A stretch of 64,000 nt of DNA from Bacteroidia bacterium (GCA_026391315.1 JAPLDT010000019.1:80286-144285), one strand, 5' to 3'. Shown: positions 7,282-16,829, counted from the stretch's first letter. The notes: a model not told the origin generated them from the sequence alone. Translations and numbers: made by a program.

Positions 7282-7473
7282 ACCAGCCCTCAATAGCAAA
7301 CAGCCCTCAATCCTGGTTTCGGTGCTTCGTTGACAGAAAATTAGTAAATTGAAAAGTAGCTCTTTATAGGAAGTTTATCGGTAAAATTCCACCCTGCGTA
7401 TAGGCGGAACGTTATCGGACATGCTATGGCGATAGTGCGTTTTCCAACAGATAAACATAAAATAAACTGACAG
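7282..7473. other. Intergenic stretch with cassette-junction-like sequence
   Basis: There is no gene. CAGCCCTCAAT occurs twice (7284-7294, 7301-7311). TATCG and CGATA around 7413-7434 can form a small stem in a segment that recalls cassette recombination sites of Bacteroidota. I cannot show that it is one. Confidence 0.3.
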
Positions 7474-7851
7474 ATGAAAAGAGTTTTAGCGTTCATACAG
7501 GAAAACAGTAATGAGTATTTGTTACTTGACGGTTCAATTCCGACATTGACACTGGGTTTAGTGAAAGAAGAATTGATACTTTACAATATTCCATCTACCG
7601 GCTTCAAAAATATCATTGACGCTTTTAATACATTTGCTGACAAAGTAATCAATGTTGACAGTCTAATTTCCGAATTATCTGGTGGACAAAAATTAATATT
7701 ATCTTCCGTCATTGCTTTAAATTCATCAGCAGAAAAAATAAAATTCAGGAATTTTTTCAATTCTTTGAACGAAACAAAAAGACCATTGATAAAAATGCTA
7801 ATTGAAGAAAAAATTAAAGAAGGTAAAACCATTGTTATAATTGATGAGTAA
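7474..7851 (+). CDS. Half-ABC protein with signature motif but no Walker A (split ECF ATPase, subunit 1)
   Basis: The 125-residue protein contains LISELSGGQK (signature at 68-73), preceded by a segment like the Q-loop-to-signature region of ECF ATPases (TLGLVKEELILY, residues 26-37). It ends in GKTIVIIDE, which lines up with the strand before the H-switch (GKTIIIITHD in normal NBDs) but lacks the histidine. There is no Walker A and no clear Walker B, and it is about half the normal NBD length. It overlaps the next ORF by one base (TAATG). Together they could build one composite ATP site. It might instead be a decayed NBD, but the frame is clean and the signature intact. Confidence 0.7.
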   Translation: MKRVLAFIQENSNEYLLLDGSIPTLTLGLVKEELILYNIPSTGFKNIIDAFNTFADKVINVDSLISELSGGQKLILSSVIALNSSAEKIKFRNFFNSLNETKRPLIKMLIEEKIKEGKTIVIIDE

Positions 7852-8390
7852 TGAACCTTATAGAACTTACCAAAGGAGAGTACAAACTAAACAATAGCAT
7901 GAGTGCAAAAATCACTTCAGATATTATTTTTCAATATGGTTTGACTTATTTGCTGAACGGAGACAATGGAACTGGTAAATCTTCTTTTCTTAAAAACATA
8001 CTTGTTCCCCAAATTGACAAAATAGCTACTAATAATTTTTTATTATTTCATACCGAACAAGATGTGGCACTTCAATTTTATGTTATTAAATCGTATTACA
8101 AAGGATTGAAAAAATCAAAGAAAATCTTTTCAACTTTTGAATACGGATTACAAAATTTAAAAGAAGAATTTTTAACCTTCAATTTATATAAAAACAAGCA
8201 GATAGTTTTTATCCTTGATGAGATAGACCAATATGTTGACATAAATGAATTCTTAAAAGATTTACCAATAGAAAATACAACTTTGATTTTGGCTACTCAC
8301 AACAAACAAAAGTTAAGGACAAAAGAAAATTTCATAACATTAAACTTTAAAAAAATTAATTTAGAATTAACAGAAATAACCTTGAATTGA
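7851..8390 (+). CDS. Half-ABC protein with Walker A, Walker B and H-switch but no signature (split ECF ATPase, subunit 2)
   Basis: The 179-residue protein has Walker A GDNGTGKSS (37-45), a likely Q-loop Q70 in LLFHTEQD, Walker B IVFILDEID (118-126) with the catalytic glutamate, and an H-switch ATHNK (148-152). The LSGGQ signature expected before Walker B is missing; that stretch reads LKEEFLTFNLYKNK. These gaps are exactly complementary to the preceding protein. Normal ECF transporters use two complete ATPases (EcfA1, EcfA2). The EcfT-like gene starts one base after its stop. Confidence 0.75.
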   Translation: MNLIELTKGEYKLNNSMSAKITSDIIFQYGLTYLLNGDNGTGKSSFLKNILVPQIDKIATNNFLLFHTEQDVALQFYVIKSYYKGLKKSKKIFSTFEYGLQNLKEEFLTFNLYKNKQIVFILDEIDQYVDINEFLKDLPIENTTLILATHNKQKLRTKENFITLNFKKINLELTEITLN

Positions 8391-8391
8391 A

Positions 8392-9048
8392 ATGAATTCT
8401 GTAATTAAAGTCTCAATATTAACATTCGCACTTATTGCATTCCTCGTTACGATGTGCATTTTTTTTAGTGGCTCAATAGTAATCCAATTGATTTATTTTA
8501 TTGGCATTAATTTGATTTTCATTCTTATAAAAGGGAAAAAACTTTATTGGCGTTTGGCGAAATCTTGGTATAAGTTTTCAATCTTAATTATTTTTATTTT
8601 CTCATTATCTTGGCTTATATTTGGTTTAATCCATTACAATAATTACTTATGCGCTGACTTAAATTTTTTTTGTTATAAAAGGTGGTTCCTACTTGGAGTT
8701 ATTACAATGTTCTTACTCATCAACTCAGTTTTTACAATTGAGCTCATTATTTTTTCAATCACAATTAACGATATTCTTTCATTGCCTATCTCCATTAAAT
8801 ACCTTAAATACTTTATTCTCTCCAGAACATTGTTGATACAGGCAACTGCAAGATTTGATGACAATCAACTCCTAATAAAAACAATTCCTGATTTTCAACC
8901 TGAATATAAAGTAAATTTCAAAAACCTAAAAATCCTTTTTCATAAAAATATTATTTTAGCTCTGACTTTTGTAATGTATATTGACCAGCAAAGCGAAGTT
9001 ATCGGAAAATTAATTGACAATAGGATTAAACACAATTATAAAATTTAA
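8392..9048 (+). CDS. EcfT-like transmembrane protein
   Basis: The product has 218 residues with about five hydrophobic segments (near 8-30, 31-47, 62-84, 101-126 and 178-195) and a cytosolic stretch between the last two. It lies between the split ATPase genes and the S component, as EcfT does in ECF modules. The paired Ala-Arg coupling helices of classical EcfT are not obvious; SRTLLIQATARFDDN near 143-157 is the best candidate for one of them. Assignment rests mainly on position and topology. Confidence 0.55.
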   Translation: MNSVIKVSILTFALIAFLVTMCIFFSGSIVIQLIYFIGINLIFILIKGKKLYWRLAKSWYKFSILIIFIFSLSWLIFGLIHYNNYLCADLNFFCYKRWFLLGVITMFLLINSVFTIELIIFSITINDILSLPISIKYLKYFILSRTLLIQATARFDDNQLLIKTIPDFQPEYKVNFKNLKILFHKNIILALTFVMYIDQQSEVIGKLIDNRIKHNYKI

Positions 9049-9052
9049 AGTA

Positions 9053-9532
9053 ATGAAAAATATCAAATGGTACAAATTAGTCGGCTTCACTGTAATTGTT
9101 ACAGTCGTAACAATGTTTGTAAGATTGCCATTACCATCAACAGGGTATTTTACCTTTGGAGATGTAGCCGTTGTTTTTGCAGGTCTTATACTTGGAAAAG
9201 GGGGAGGCTTAATTGCAGGAGGCATCGGTTCTGCTGCAGCTGATATTCTGCTCGGTTATGCGGTTTTCTCTCCTTTAACTGTTCTAGCTAAGGGTGCAGA
9301 AGGAATATTAAGTGGCTTTGCAAAAGGAAAAACGGGAATTATTTATTGGGTCCTCCCTGCTTTAGGAACTTTATCAATGGTAGCAATTTATTTCGGTGGT
9401 GAATGTTTAATGCCTCAAGTAAAATTCGCAGGAGCAATAGCTGAATTAATTCCAAACCTTATTCAAGCTGCTGGTGGTTATATTGGTGGTAAATTGCTTT
9501 TTGAAATCTATAACAGAATATCTACAGAATAA
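9053..9532 (+). CDS. ECF transporter S component (substrate-binding membrane protein)
   Basis: I take the ATG at 9053; the open frame extends to a TTG at 9014, which overlaps the EcfT-like gene and has no family similarity. The 159-residue protein shows the S-component pattern: PSTGYFTFGDVAVVFAGLILGKGGGLIAGGIGSAAADILLGYAVFSPLTVLAKGAEG, a two-helix unit found in vitamin-type S components, and six membrane helices in total. The substrate is not identifiable. Gene order ATPase, ATPase, T, S within five-base spacing supports a complete transporter. Confidence 0.8.
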   Translation: MKNIKWYKLVGFTVIVTVVTMFVRLPLPSTGYFTFGDVAVVFAGLILGKGGGLIAGGIGSAAADILLGYAVFSPLTVLAKGAEGILSGFAKGKTGIIYWVLPALGTLSMVAIYFGGECLMPQVKFAGAIAELIPNLIQAAGGYIGGKLLFEIYNRISTE

Positions 9533-9534
9533 TT

Positions 9535-10050
9535 ATGGCAGCAAAAAAAGATAGTTCAGATACGAGTGAGTTCAAATACATAAAAGAAATTCAATTCGGA
9601 GTTCTTGCATTAGTGGCAGGGCTTGGATTTTTTAAGGTGGAAGATTTAAAATCTTTCATAAATGTTATTGCTCAACTAATGGTGAATGATGTTGCAAGCA
9701 TAGACAAGCACGACATTTCAGTTTATTTCTTTGCAGGTTTTGCTACACTTGCTTACTTATTTTATTTCTTTGGATTTGGTTTTGCACTTTTTACAATGTT
9801 CAGAGATGGTAAAAATTTCACAAAGGCAATTCTTTTTTCAATTGCATCGTACTTTATTATGTATTTCTTTTTGGTAATCCTAATTTTTAAAGGACCATAC
9901 ACTTCTACAAAACAAGACGAAAAACACAACTTAATGAAAAATGAAGCGACACCTGCACAACACGATAATATCCCTGCATTTAATGGCTTAACCAAGGACA
10001 TAGGAGCTCATAACGATACTGCTACGAATGAAAAGAAGCAAATCCGATAA
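9535..10050 (+). CDS. Membrane protein of unknown function at the end of the ECF cassette
   Basis: The product has 171 residues with a weak hydrophobic segment near 22-36 and strong ones near 60-85 and 94-122, then a polar, asparagine- and lysine-rich tail of about 50 residues. I recognise no family. It follows the S component by two bases, so it is very likely co-transcribed with it. It could be an accessory subunit of the transporter or an unrelated cassette gene. Confidence 0.55.
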   Translation: MAAKKDSSDTSEFKYIKEIQFGVLALVAGLGFFKVEDLKSFINVIAQLMVNDVASIDKHDISVYFFAGFATLAYLFYFFGFGFALFTMFRDGKNFTKAILFSIASYFIMYFFLVILIFKGPYTSTKQDEKHNLMKNEATPAQHDNIPAFNGLTKDIGAHNDTATNEKKQIR

Positions 10051-10275
10051 TGGAGTAGACGGCCGTGAGCTGTAAGACCTACGATGTGCCTCTCATACTA
10101 CTACATGCGGTTCTCGTATACAGCGGTTCATTAAGATGTGGAGCAATTTTCTCGTAATAAACAAAAAAACTATTCAAACTATTCGTTTTTCTCTGTGTAA
10201 CTCTGTGTTTTCTCTGTGTAACTCTCCCGAAATATCGGGACAAGTTGTGTAGAAATTAAATTACCACAACTGAAA
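10051..10275. other. Right edge of the AT-rich region with unexplained sequence and repeats
   Basis: No gene is seen. Positions 10060-10160 hold a non-coding sequence unlike its surroundings that I cannot place; it may be the remnant of a mobile element. Positions 10185-10224 consist of CTCTGTGTAACTCTGTG-type words of the same vocabulary as the hairpin at 42068-42166. TCCCGA-AATA-TCGGGA (10225-10240) is a palindrome. Base composition shifts to that of the core chromosome here. Confidence 0.5.
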
Positions 10276-11004
10276 CTATTTGATCAATTTAGATTCTTCC
10301 AGGATCAGATCGTATTTGTACCCGTATCCGAAGTCTTTGTCGATTGCCAGAACACCCTCCAAAGTTACGACTGTACCAACGGCAACGGTTTCCATTGTCG
10401 TTATGGTCAAATCGTAGGAGCCATTGGCTTCGGAACCATCCTGCAGGTGGATCCAGTTTTTGCTCATGATCTCGGGACTGAACTTAACAACCTGACCGGT
10501 AACTTTCACTTTTTTACCGGCATAGTTTGCCTTGTTGGCAAAGAGATCGGCCAATTTCACTCCTCCGGCTACCGGCTCAACCTTGATGCCATCCACTTTA
10601 TCCACTGATTGTCTGCCTTTGGTGGTAAGCGGCGCCTGTACTTTCTCCTGGATAGGCTGGTCACCAAATTCCTGGATAAACTGAATCGTTTCGAATGTGC
10701 GGTTCAACTCTTTGCTTTGGAAATTTTTCATCTCCATGCCGACGTTGTAGTAGTAAGTTTTACCTTTCGCGGCTTCAAAACGTGAGACGGCAGCCCAATA
10801 CTCTTTCCCGTCTTCGGTTAAAAGCAGGTAAGTATATTTACTCGTCTGAATCACATCCTTGGCAACAACAGTGTGCATTACAGGCGCTGCCGGTGCAAGC
10901 ATCGATGCGTGATCGGATGGTTTATTTTCGGTTTTTTTGACTTTGGCATTGTTGCAACCTGTTAACAAGGCCAATGCTAAAACTAGATAAGAGATAGACT
11001 TCAT
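10276..11004 (-). CDS. Lipoprotein with OB-fold-like domain, next to cytochrome c maturation
   Basis: This 242-residue protein has a lipoprotein signal peptide with lipobox LLTGC (cysteine near residue 17). The C-terminal half (KLADLFANKANYAGKKVKVTGQVVKFSPEIMSKNWIHLQDGS) matches the beta pattern of bacterial OB-fold lipoproteins that are often encoded near haem and cytochrome genes. The middle has a GW/SH3-like stretch (YLLLTEDGKEYWAAV). It lies downstream of ccsBA on the same strand, separated by a MITE-like repeat. A role in periplasmic redox or cytochrome maturation is possible but only from context. Confidence 0.7.
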   Translation of the reverse strand: MKSISYLVLALALLTGCNNAKVKKTENKPSDHASMLAPAAPVMHTVVAKDVIQTSKYTYLLLTEDGKEYWAAVSRFEAAKGKTYYYNVGMEMKNFQSKELNRTFETIQFIQEFGDQPIQEKVQAPLTTKGRQSVDKVDGIKVEPVAGGVKLADLFANKANYAGKKVKVTGQVVKFSPEIMSKNWIHLQDGSEANGSYDLTITTMETVAVGTVVTLEGVLAIDKDFGYGYKYDLILEESKLIK

Positions 11005-11064
11005 AGTAATGCTGGTATTTGCTTAATATTTGATTTTATTTAGATAATTTCATTTCAATTTTTT

Positions 11065-11185
11065 AAATCCCGTTAGGGATTTAATGTCGGTAGAAAAAGA
11101 AATAAATTCAAATATCTCGTCCCGTACGGGACGTAATATTCTATCTATAACATGTTTTCTACCAATATATTATGCCTACGGCATA
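11065..11185. repeat. MITE-like element, copy 1
   Basis: The element has three parts: AAATCCC-GTTA-GGGATTT (11065-11082), the central palindrome CGTCCCGTACGGGACG (11118-11133), and TATGCC-TAC-GGCATA (11171-11185). ATGTCGGTAGAAA and TTTTCTACC link them. The same parts in reverse order occur at 35049-35170. It lies between the lipoprotein gene and ccsBA. Confidence 0.75.
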
Positions 11186-11227
11186 TTTGTTTTCAAAACT
11201 TAACTGAATTTAATATAAAACAGTATT

Positions 11228-13933
11228 TTATTCTTCCTTCATTTCGATTTGATCCTGTCTGCTGTATGCTTTCCATGCAATAAAGCCGACGAGTACGATC
11301 ACAATCACCAATGCATAAGGGAACGAAGAGGCGCTTCCGCTTCCGTAGGAGTGAAGTCCCGTCAGGTAGTAGTTTACTCCCAGGTAGGTCATCAGCACAC
11401 TGAAAAATCCGGCTACGGAGGCCAGGTTGAGCGCGAACCAACCACGGTATCCCGGCATCAGGCGCATGTGAACGATAAAAGCATACACCAGGATGGTGAC
11501 CAACGCCCAGGTTTCTTTCGGGTCCCATCCCCAGTACCGGCCCCACGATTCATTCGCCCAGATACCACCCAAGAATGTTCCGATGGTAAGCAGGTACAAA
11601 CCCAATGTCATGGCAGCCTCGTTGATCCAGCTCATTTGACGGATGTTGCGTTGTACCCGCACTTTGTTGGCAGGTTTGACCATGCCGGCAAGCAGCAGGT
11701 TCAGCAATCCGATGATGGAACCGACACCCAGAAAACCATAGCTTCCGGTGATCACTGCCACGTGAATAGCGAGCCAGTAAGATTTGAGTACTGGAACAAG
11801 GTTTGTTATCTCCGGATTCAGCCAGCTCATCTGGGCTACAAAAAGGGTAAGTCCGGAAAGCAAGGCAGCGGCGCCCATCACCATCGGATTTCTCCGGGCA
11901 AAGATCAGTCCTGCCAACATCCCGGCCCAGGCTATGTAGATCATCGATTCGTAGCCGTCGCTCCAGGGCATGTGGTTCGCAATGTATCCGCGTATGGCAA
12001 GTCCCAGGGTATGAAGAATGAAACCGGCCAGAAAAATCCATCCTGTGTATACTGCCACTTTGGGATTCATTTTACCTGTTGTGAGCATGGCCCTGAAATA
12101 GAAAATCATCAGCGCCAATCCTGCCAGAAGGTAAAGGAAAGAGAGGTCCTTGAAAATGTTCACCCTGTTGTAGAGTATTTCCAGTTTTTGCTTGGCGGCT
12201 CCCGGTATCAGATCGGCCCCTAGTTTGTGCTGAAACTGATCGATGAGGGAGAGGTCGGCTTTTTGGCGTGAGATATCGTTGTTCTGAACGGCATTCAGGT
12301 AATCACTGAAGACTTTGAGCATCATTGCACCGGATGTTGATGCCGGGGCAGTAGTAAGATCTTCCCAGGTGGTATTTTTGGGATCCGAAGAAGGGAATAA
12401 CCGAAGCAACTCGCCTTTGAAAACCAGGTAAGCAACGTTCAGCCTGTCGTCTACCTTGATGATGGCATTGTCGAATGTTCCGCGCTGAGAGGGCTGCCTG
12501 GCATAAGCTTCACTCACCACTTTCATCATTTTGTAGTTTCCCTTCGCATCGAAGAAATCGGCAAATGAGGCTTTTCCTGAAGATATTCCGAGCAGTTGTT
12601 CAATTTTGCTCTCGGATATGGTAATCATCTGAACCTTTTGCCACTCTTCAGGATAGGCGATCATGCTAAGTACAACCTGTTCGGGAGATAATCCGTTCAG
12701 GCTCTCCTGGCGCGAAATCTTCATCACAACTTCGTAGGCCAGTGTACTGAAAGGTTTGACCCTACCATCATGTCCCTGGACCATCACACCTGCAAACTCG
12801 TTGGCAGCCTGTTTGGATACCTCTGCCCCACTTACCTGTCCGGCTAATAAAAACAGCGGAAGCAGAAACATGGCCGAAACCGGTTTAGCTGCTTTCTGCA
12901 TCAACCCATAGAAATGGCTATTCTTGTTGAATATTGATAGCAGGATGGCCCCAAACAGAAGCGCGTAGCCGATGTATGTCAGGATGGTTCCCGGCATATC
13001 CTTGTTGACGGAGAGGATGGTTCCCTTCTCATCCTGGTCAAAAGAGGACTGATAGAACCTGTATCCATTGTATTTCATTACATTATTCATATAGATCGAG
13101 AAATCCATGTTGACCCCCTTTTCTTTATCGATCAATGTTACCTCACTCCGGTAGGAGGAAGGGCTCATGGATCCGGGGTACCTGGTCAACATAAAATCCT
13201 TCAGATGGATGGCAAACGGAAGCGTTTCAGTTTTGGGACCAATCCAAATTTCATAATCCGCACCGTCAAACTGTCCCTTGACCGAAGTTGCACGGCCTTC
13301 ATCACTGATCAATACCGACGCGAATTCATCCCTGGATCCATCAGACAACTTGATCTTGGCGCCCTTCCCCAGACTTGCCATACCGGCCATTGGCGATCCG
13401 GCCTGACCGGCAGACTGAACATTTTGAAGAAATTCGACGGAGGTAACTTCCAGTTTTCTACCATCAATTTGAAAAGTAGCATGGACAGCATCTTTCGAGA
13501 AAGGGGTTAACAATACTTTTTGCTCTGCCTCAAAATGCTGATCCCCTTTCGAAAGCAGCATGTGGAAATATTGATCCGTGGTGATCAATTCGGAGGAGGA
13601 CTCGCCCTCCCTGATGTGAATGACACCCTCCTCACCGATGTATCTGGTGACACCTGCCCCAATTATCATGAGAATAAATGCGAGGTGGAACAGTCCGACT
13701 GTCATTTTTTCCTTCCGATACATCTTCTTACGGAAATATATGACCGCCATGGATACGGAGAGGAACACCAGCAACAATTCGAACCACCAGGAACCATAAA
13801 CGAGGGCCTTGGCTGCTTCAGCTCCATAGGCGCTTTCCACGAAAGTGGCAATGCCCAGTAACATGGCAAACAACAGCAAACCAAACCCTGCCGTGGTTAT
13901 GGAAAATATCATTTTTTTCAATTGATCGATCAT
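11228..13933 (-). CDS. ccsBA: Cytochrome c biogenesis protein, ResB/CcsB-CcsA fusion
   Basis: The 901-residue membrane protein joins an N-terminal ResB/CcsB-like part (membrane segments near 10-35, 50-70 and 315-360, with a periplasmic domain between) to a C-terminal CcsA part. CcsA features are the tryptophan-rich haem-handling motif WGRYWGWDPKETWAL near residue 800 and the flanking conserved histidines in HTLGLAIRGYIANHMPWSDGYESM and HVAVITGSYGFLG. The fused system II synthetase moves haem across the membrane and attaches it to CxxCH motifs, such as those of the multihaem cytochrome at 48054-49598. Fusions of this size are usual in Bacteroidota. Confidence 0.92.
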   Translation of the reverse strand: MIDQLKKMIFSITTAGFGLLLFAMLLGIATFVESAYGAEAAKALVYGSWWFELLLVFLSVSMAVIYFRKKMYRKEKMTVGLFHLAFILMIIGAGVTRYIGEEGVIHIREGESSSELITTDQYFHMLLSKGDQHFEAEQKVLLTPFSKDAVHATFQIDGRKLEVTSVEFLQNVQSAGQAGSPMAGMASLGKGAKIKLSDGSRDEFASVLISDEGRATSVKGQFDGADYEIWIGPKTETLPFAIHLKDFMLTRYPGSMSPSSYRSEVTLIDKEKGVNMDFSIYMNNVMKYNGYRFYQSSFDQDEKGTILSVNKDMPGTILTYIGYALLFGAILLSIFNKNSHFYGLMQKAAKPVSAMFLLPLFLLAGQVSGAEVSKQAANEFAGVMVQGHDGRVKPFSTLAYEVVMKISRQESLNGLSPEQVVLSMIAYPEEWQKVQMITISESKIEQLLGISSGKASFADFFDAKGNYKMMKVVSEAYARQPSQRGTFDNAIIKVDDRLNVAYLVFKGELLRLFPSSDPKNTTWEDLTTAPASTSGAMMLKVFSDYLNAVQNNDISRQKADLSLIDQFQHKLGADLIPGAAKQKLEILYNRVNIFKDLSFLYLLAGLALMIFYFRAMLTTGKMNPKVAVYTGWIFLAGFILHTLGLAIRGYIANHMPWSDGYESMIYIAWAGMLAGLIFARRNPMVMGAAALLSGLTLFVAQMSWLNPEITNLVPVLKSYWLAIHVAVITGSYGFLGVGSIIGLLNLLLAGMVKPANKVRVQRNIRQMSWINEAAMTLGLYLLTIGTFLGGIWANESWGRYWGWDPKETWALVTILVYAFIVHMRLMPGYRGWFALNLASVAGFFSVLMTYLGVNYYLTGLHSYGSGSASSFPYALVIVIVLVGFIAWKAYSRQDQIEMKEE

Positions 13934-13992
13934 AACTTATATCTAAGAGTTAAATATGCTAGCAAAAATAAGAAAAAACCAATCGTAAAATA

Positions 13993-14025
13993 CAAAAAAG
14001 GAGTCCCGGAAGACCCCCTTTTTGT
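13993..14025 (-). terminator. Rho-independent terminator after ppdK
   Basis: A stem is formed by AAAAAAGGAGTC and GACCCCCTTTTT with a short loop CCGGAA and one bulge. It has A/T tracts on both sides and lies 50 bases beyond the ppdK stop on its strand. Confidence 0.75.
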
Positions 14026-14074
14026 AATTATTACAATATACGGCTGTTAAATGTAAATGAACAGCCTAATTGAA

Positions 14075-16786
14075 TCAACCGTTTTTCTTAACATTTGCCT
14101 GTGCAGCTGCCAATCGGGCGATCGGAACGCGGAAAGGAGAACAGCTAACATAGTCTAAACCAACCCTGTCGCAGAACTCTACAGAACTTGGCTCACCGCC
14201 ATGCTCACCGCAAATACCGATCTTCAGTCCCGGTTTTGTTGAACGGCCTTTGTTAACGCCCATCTCAACCAACAATCCAACACCGTGCTGATCCAGGATT
14301 TGGAAAGGATCATTTTTCAGGATGCCCCTGTCGAGATAATCAGGAAGGAACTTACCCGCATCGTCACGGGAGAATCCCATGGTCATTTGGGTAAGGTCGT
14401 TGGTCCCGAAAGAGAAGAAGTCGGCCTCTTTGGCGATTCCCTCAGCTGTCAGCGCCGCTCTTGGGACTTCAATCATGGTTCCAACCAGGTAATCAATTTT
14501 ATCGTTACGTTCTGCAAATACCTGTTTGATGGTAGCATGGATCACGTCACTCTGATTTTTCAACTCAGCGACAGTTCCAACAAGCGGTACCATGATTTCA
14601 GGACGTGCATCGATGCCTTTGGCTTTCAGGTTCAGTGCAGCTTCGATGATCGCGCGAGCCTGCATCTCTGTAATTTCCGGATAGGTAATACCCAAACGGC
14701 AGCCACGGTGACCCAACATCGGGTTGAACTCCTCAAGATCAGCAACTTTTTGTTTGACTTGATCCAATGTAAGACCCATCTCATCGGCCAACTCCTTTTG
14801 CATCGCCATTTCGTGCGGTACAAATTCGTGCAACGGCGGATCGAGCAAACGAATTGTCACACCATAACCGGCCATTGCTTCGAAGATCCCTTCGAAGTCG
14901 GCGCGCTGGTAAGGCAACAATTTTGCCAAAGCCTCTTTTCTTCCTTCAATGCTGGAAGAGAGGATCATTTCGCGCATGGCCTTGATACGGGCCCCTTCGA
15001 AGAACATGTGCTCGGTACGGCAAAGGCCGATACCTTTGGCGCCAAACTGACGGGCTTTCATGGCATCATGTGGCGTATCCGCGTTGGTACGGACAGACAT
15101 GCGGGTATATTTGTCGGCCAGTTCCATGATTTTAGCGAAATCATCACTGATGGTAGCTTCCTGGGTTATTACTTTTCCGTCGAAAACTTCACCTGTTGAA
15201 CCATTCAGAGAGATCCAATCGCCTTCGTTGTACACTATTCCACTGGCTTCCATGGTACGGGTCTTGTAGTTGATCCTCAAAGCGCCGGCGCCTGAAACGC
15301 AACATTTTCCCATTCCGCGCGCCACAACAGCCGCATGAGAGGTCATGCCTCCGCGGGCGGTCAGGATTCCACGGGCAATGTTCATCCCTTCCAAATCTTC
15401 GGGGGAGGTTTCAATCCTTACCAGGATGGAGTGGTCATAATTTTTCGCTTCATCGGCAAAGAAAACGATTTGGCCGGTAGCGGCGCCCGGTGAAGCCGGC
15501 AGACCTTTGGCAATCAATTTGGCTGTTTTGAGTGCGTTTACATCAAAAACAGGGTGCAAAAGTTCGTCCAGTTTGTTGGGCTCAACGCGCAACATCGCTG
15601 TTTTTTCATCGATTTTACCTTCGCTCAACAGATCAACGGCAATTTTCAACATCGCGGCGCCGGTACGTTTACCATTACGCGTTTGCAGCAACCAAAGTTT
15701 TCCATCCTGAATGGTAAACTCGATATCCTGCATATCCTTGTAGTGACCTTCCAGTTTCTCCTGGATCTCCATCAACTGAGCGTATGCTTTTGGCATGGTC
15801 TCTTCGAGGGAGGGGAATTTGGTAGCACGCTCTTCTTCGGTGACATTTTGCAGTTCGGCCCATCGCATCGATCCAATTTTGGTAATCTGCTGGGGTGTGC
15901 GGATACCGGCAACAACATCCTCGCCTTGCGCGTTGACGAGGTACTCGCCGATAAACATATTTTCGCCGGTCGATGCATCACGGGTAAAACCAACACCGGT
16001 GGCAGAGTTACCACCCATGTTTCCAAACACCATGGCCTGAACATTGACGGCGGTTCCCCACTCAACAGGTATATTGTTAAGCTTCCGGTAGTAGATGGCA
16101 CGGTCGTTCATCCAGCTTTCGAATACAGCCGCAACGGCGCCCCAAAGTTGCTCCCATGGGTCGACCGGGAAATCTTTACCCGTCACTTTCAATACGGCAG
16201 CTTTGAAGCGCTGTACCAGTGTTTTCAGATTAGCTACGGTGAACTCGGTATCTTCCTTGATACCGACCTCCTCTTTCATGTGCTCGATGATCTCTTCGAA
16301 AGGATCAATATCCGTTTTGCTGTGTGGTTTCATTCCCAAAACAACGTCGCCATACATTTGTACGAAACGACGATAGGAATCCCAGGCAAAACGGGGATTT
16401 CCTGATTTTAAAGCAATACCCTCAACAGCAACATCATTTAATCCAAGGTTCAGGATGGTATCCATCATACCAGGCATGGATGCCCTTGCTCCTGACCTGA
16501 CCGAAACCAGGCAGGGGTTTTCTTTTGACCCAAATTTGGTTCCTGTAATATTTTCGATGGTTGCCACAGCGGCCTGTACATCTTTTTCAATCAAAGCAAA
16601 GGCTGCTTTTCTTCCTTTTTCGGTAAACTCGGTACAAACTTCAGTGGTAATGGTGAATCCCGGAGGAACAGGAACACCGATCAGGTTCATCTCTGCGAGG
16701 TTGGCGCCCTTGCCACCCAGCAAATTTTTCATCTCTGCACGGCCTTCAGCCTGGCCGTTGCCGAATGTATAAACATACTTCGTCAT
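14075..16786 (-). CDS. ppdK: Pyruvate, phosphate dikinase
   Basis: This 903-residue cytosolic enzyme interconverts pyruvate, ATP and phosphate with phosphoenolpyruvate, AMP and pyrophosphate. The N-terminal nucleotide-binding domain begins [10 protein letters not shown]. The swivelling domain carries the phospho-histidine in [15 protein letters not shown] (near residue 455). The C-terminal PEP/pyruvate barrel shows [24 protein letters not shown] and [15 protein letters not shown]. Length and domain order are those of the full bacterial enzyme. In anaerobic Bacteroidota it serves glycolysis and gluconeogenesis using pyrophosphate. A TAACTTTG promoter box and a clear terminator indicate a single-gene unit. 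Confidence 0.97.
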   Translation of the reverse strand: MTKYVYTFGNGQAEGRAEMKNLLGGKGANLAEMNLIGVPVPPGFTITTEVCTEFTEKGRKAAFALIEKDVQAAVATIENITGTKFGSKENPCLVSVRSGARASMPGMMDTILNLGLNDVAVEGIALKSGNPRFAWDSYRRFVQMYGDVVLGMKPHSKTDIDPFEEIIEHMKEEVGIKEDTEFTVANLKTLVQRFKAAVLKVTGKDFPVDPWEQLWGAVAAVFESWMNDRAIYYRKLNNIPVEWGTAVNVQAMVFGNMGGNSATGVGFTRDASTGENMFIGEYLVNAQGEDVVAGIRTPQQITKIGSMRWAELQNVTEEERATKFPSLEETMPKAYAQLMEIQEKLEGHYKDMQDIEFTIQDGKLWLLQTRNGKRTGAAMLKIAVDLLSEGKIDEKTAMLRVEPNKLDELLHPVFDVNALKTAKLIAKGLPASPGAATGQIVFFADEAKNYDHSILVRIETSPEDLEGMNIARGILTARGGMTSHAAVVARGMGKCCVSGAGALRINYKTRTMEASGIVYNEGDWISLNGSTGEVFDGKVITQEATISDDFAKIMELADKYTRMSVRTNADTPHDAMKARQFGAKGIGLCRTEHMFFEGARIKAMREMILSSSIEGRKEALAKLLPYQRADFEGIFEAMAGYGVTIRLLDPPLHEFVPHEMAMQKELADEMGLTLDQVKQKVADLEEFNPMLGHRGCRLGITYPEITEMQARAIIEAALNLKAKGIDARPEIMVPLVGTVAELKNQSDVIHATIKQVFAERNDKIDYLVGTMIEVPRAALTAEGIAKEADFFSFGTNDLTQMTMGFSRDDAGKFLPDYLDRGILKNDPFQILDQHGVGLLVEMGVNKGRSTKPGLKIGICGEHGGEPSSVEFCDRVGLDYVSCSPFRVPIARLAAAQANVKKNG

Positions 16787-16829
16787 AAAATAAATATTTG
16801 GTTTGAGAATTTTTACTTTAAATTGCCCG

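Noticed and set aside
10060..10160. Group II intron domain V or IS end
   Set aside because: I could not fit the conserved domain V hairpin or find terminal inverted repeats, so no class is assigned.
11228..12223. Long open frames opposite ccsBA, ppdK, trpB and the GH78 gene
   Set aside because: They are antisense shadows of strongly coding GC-rich genes and show no family motifs.
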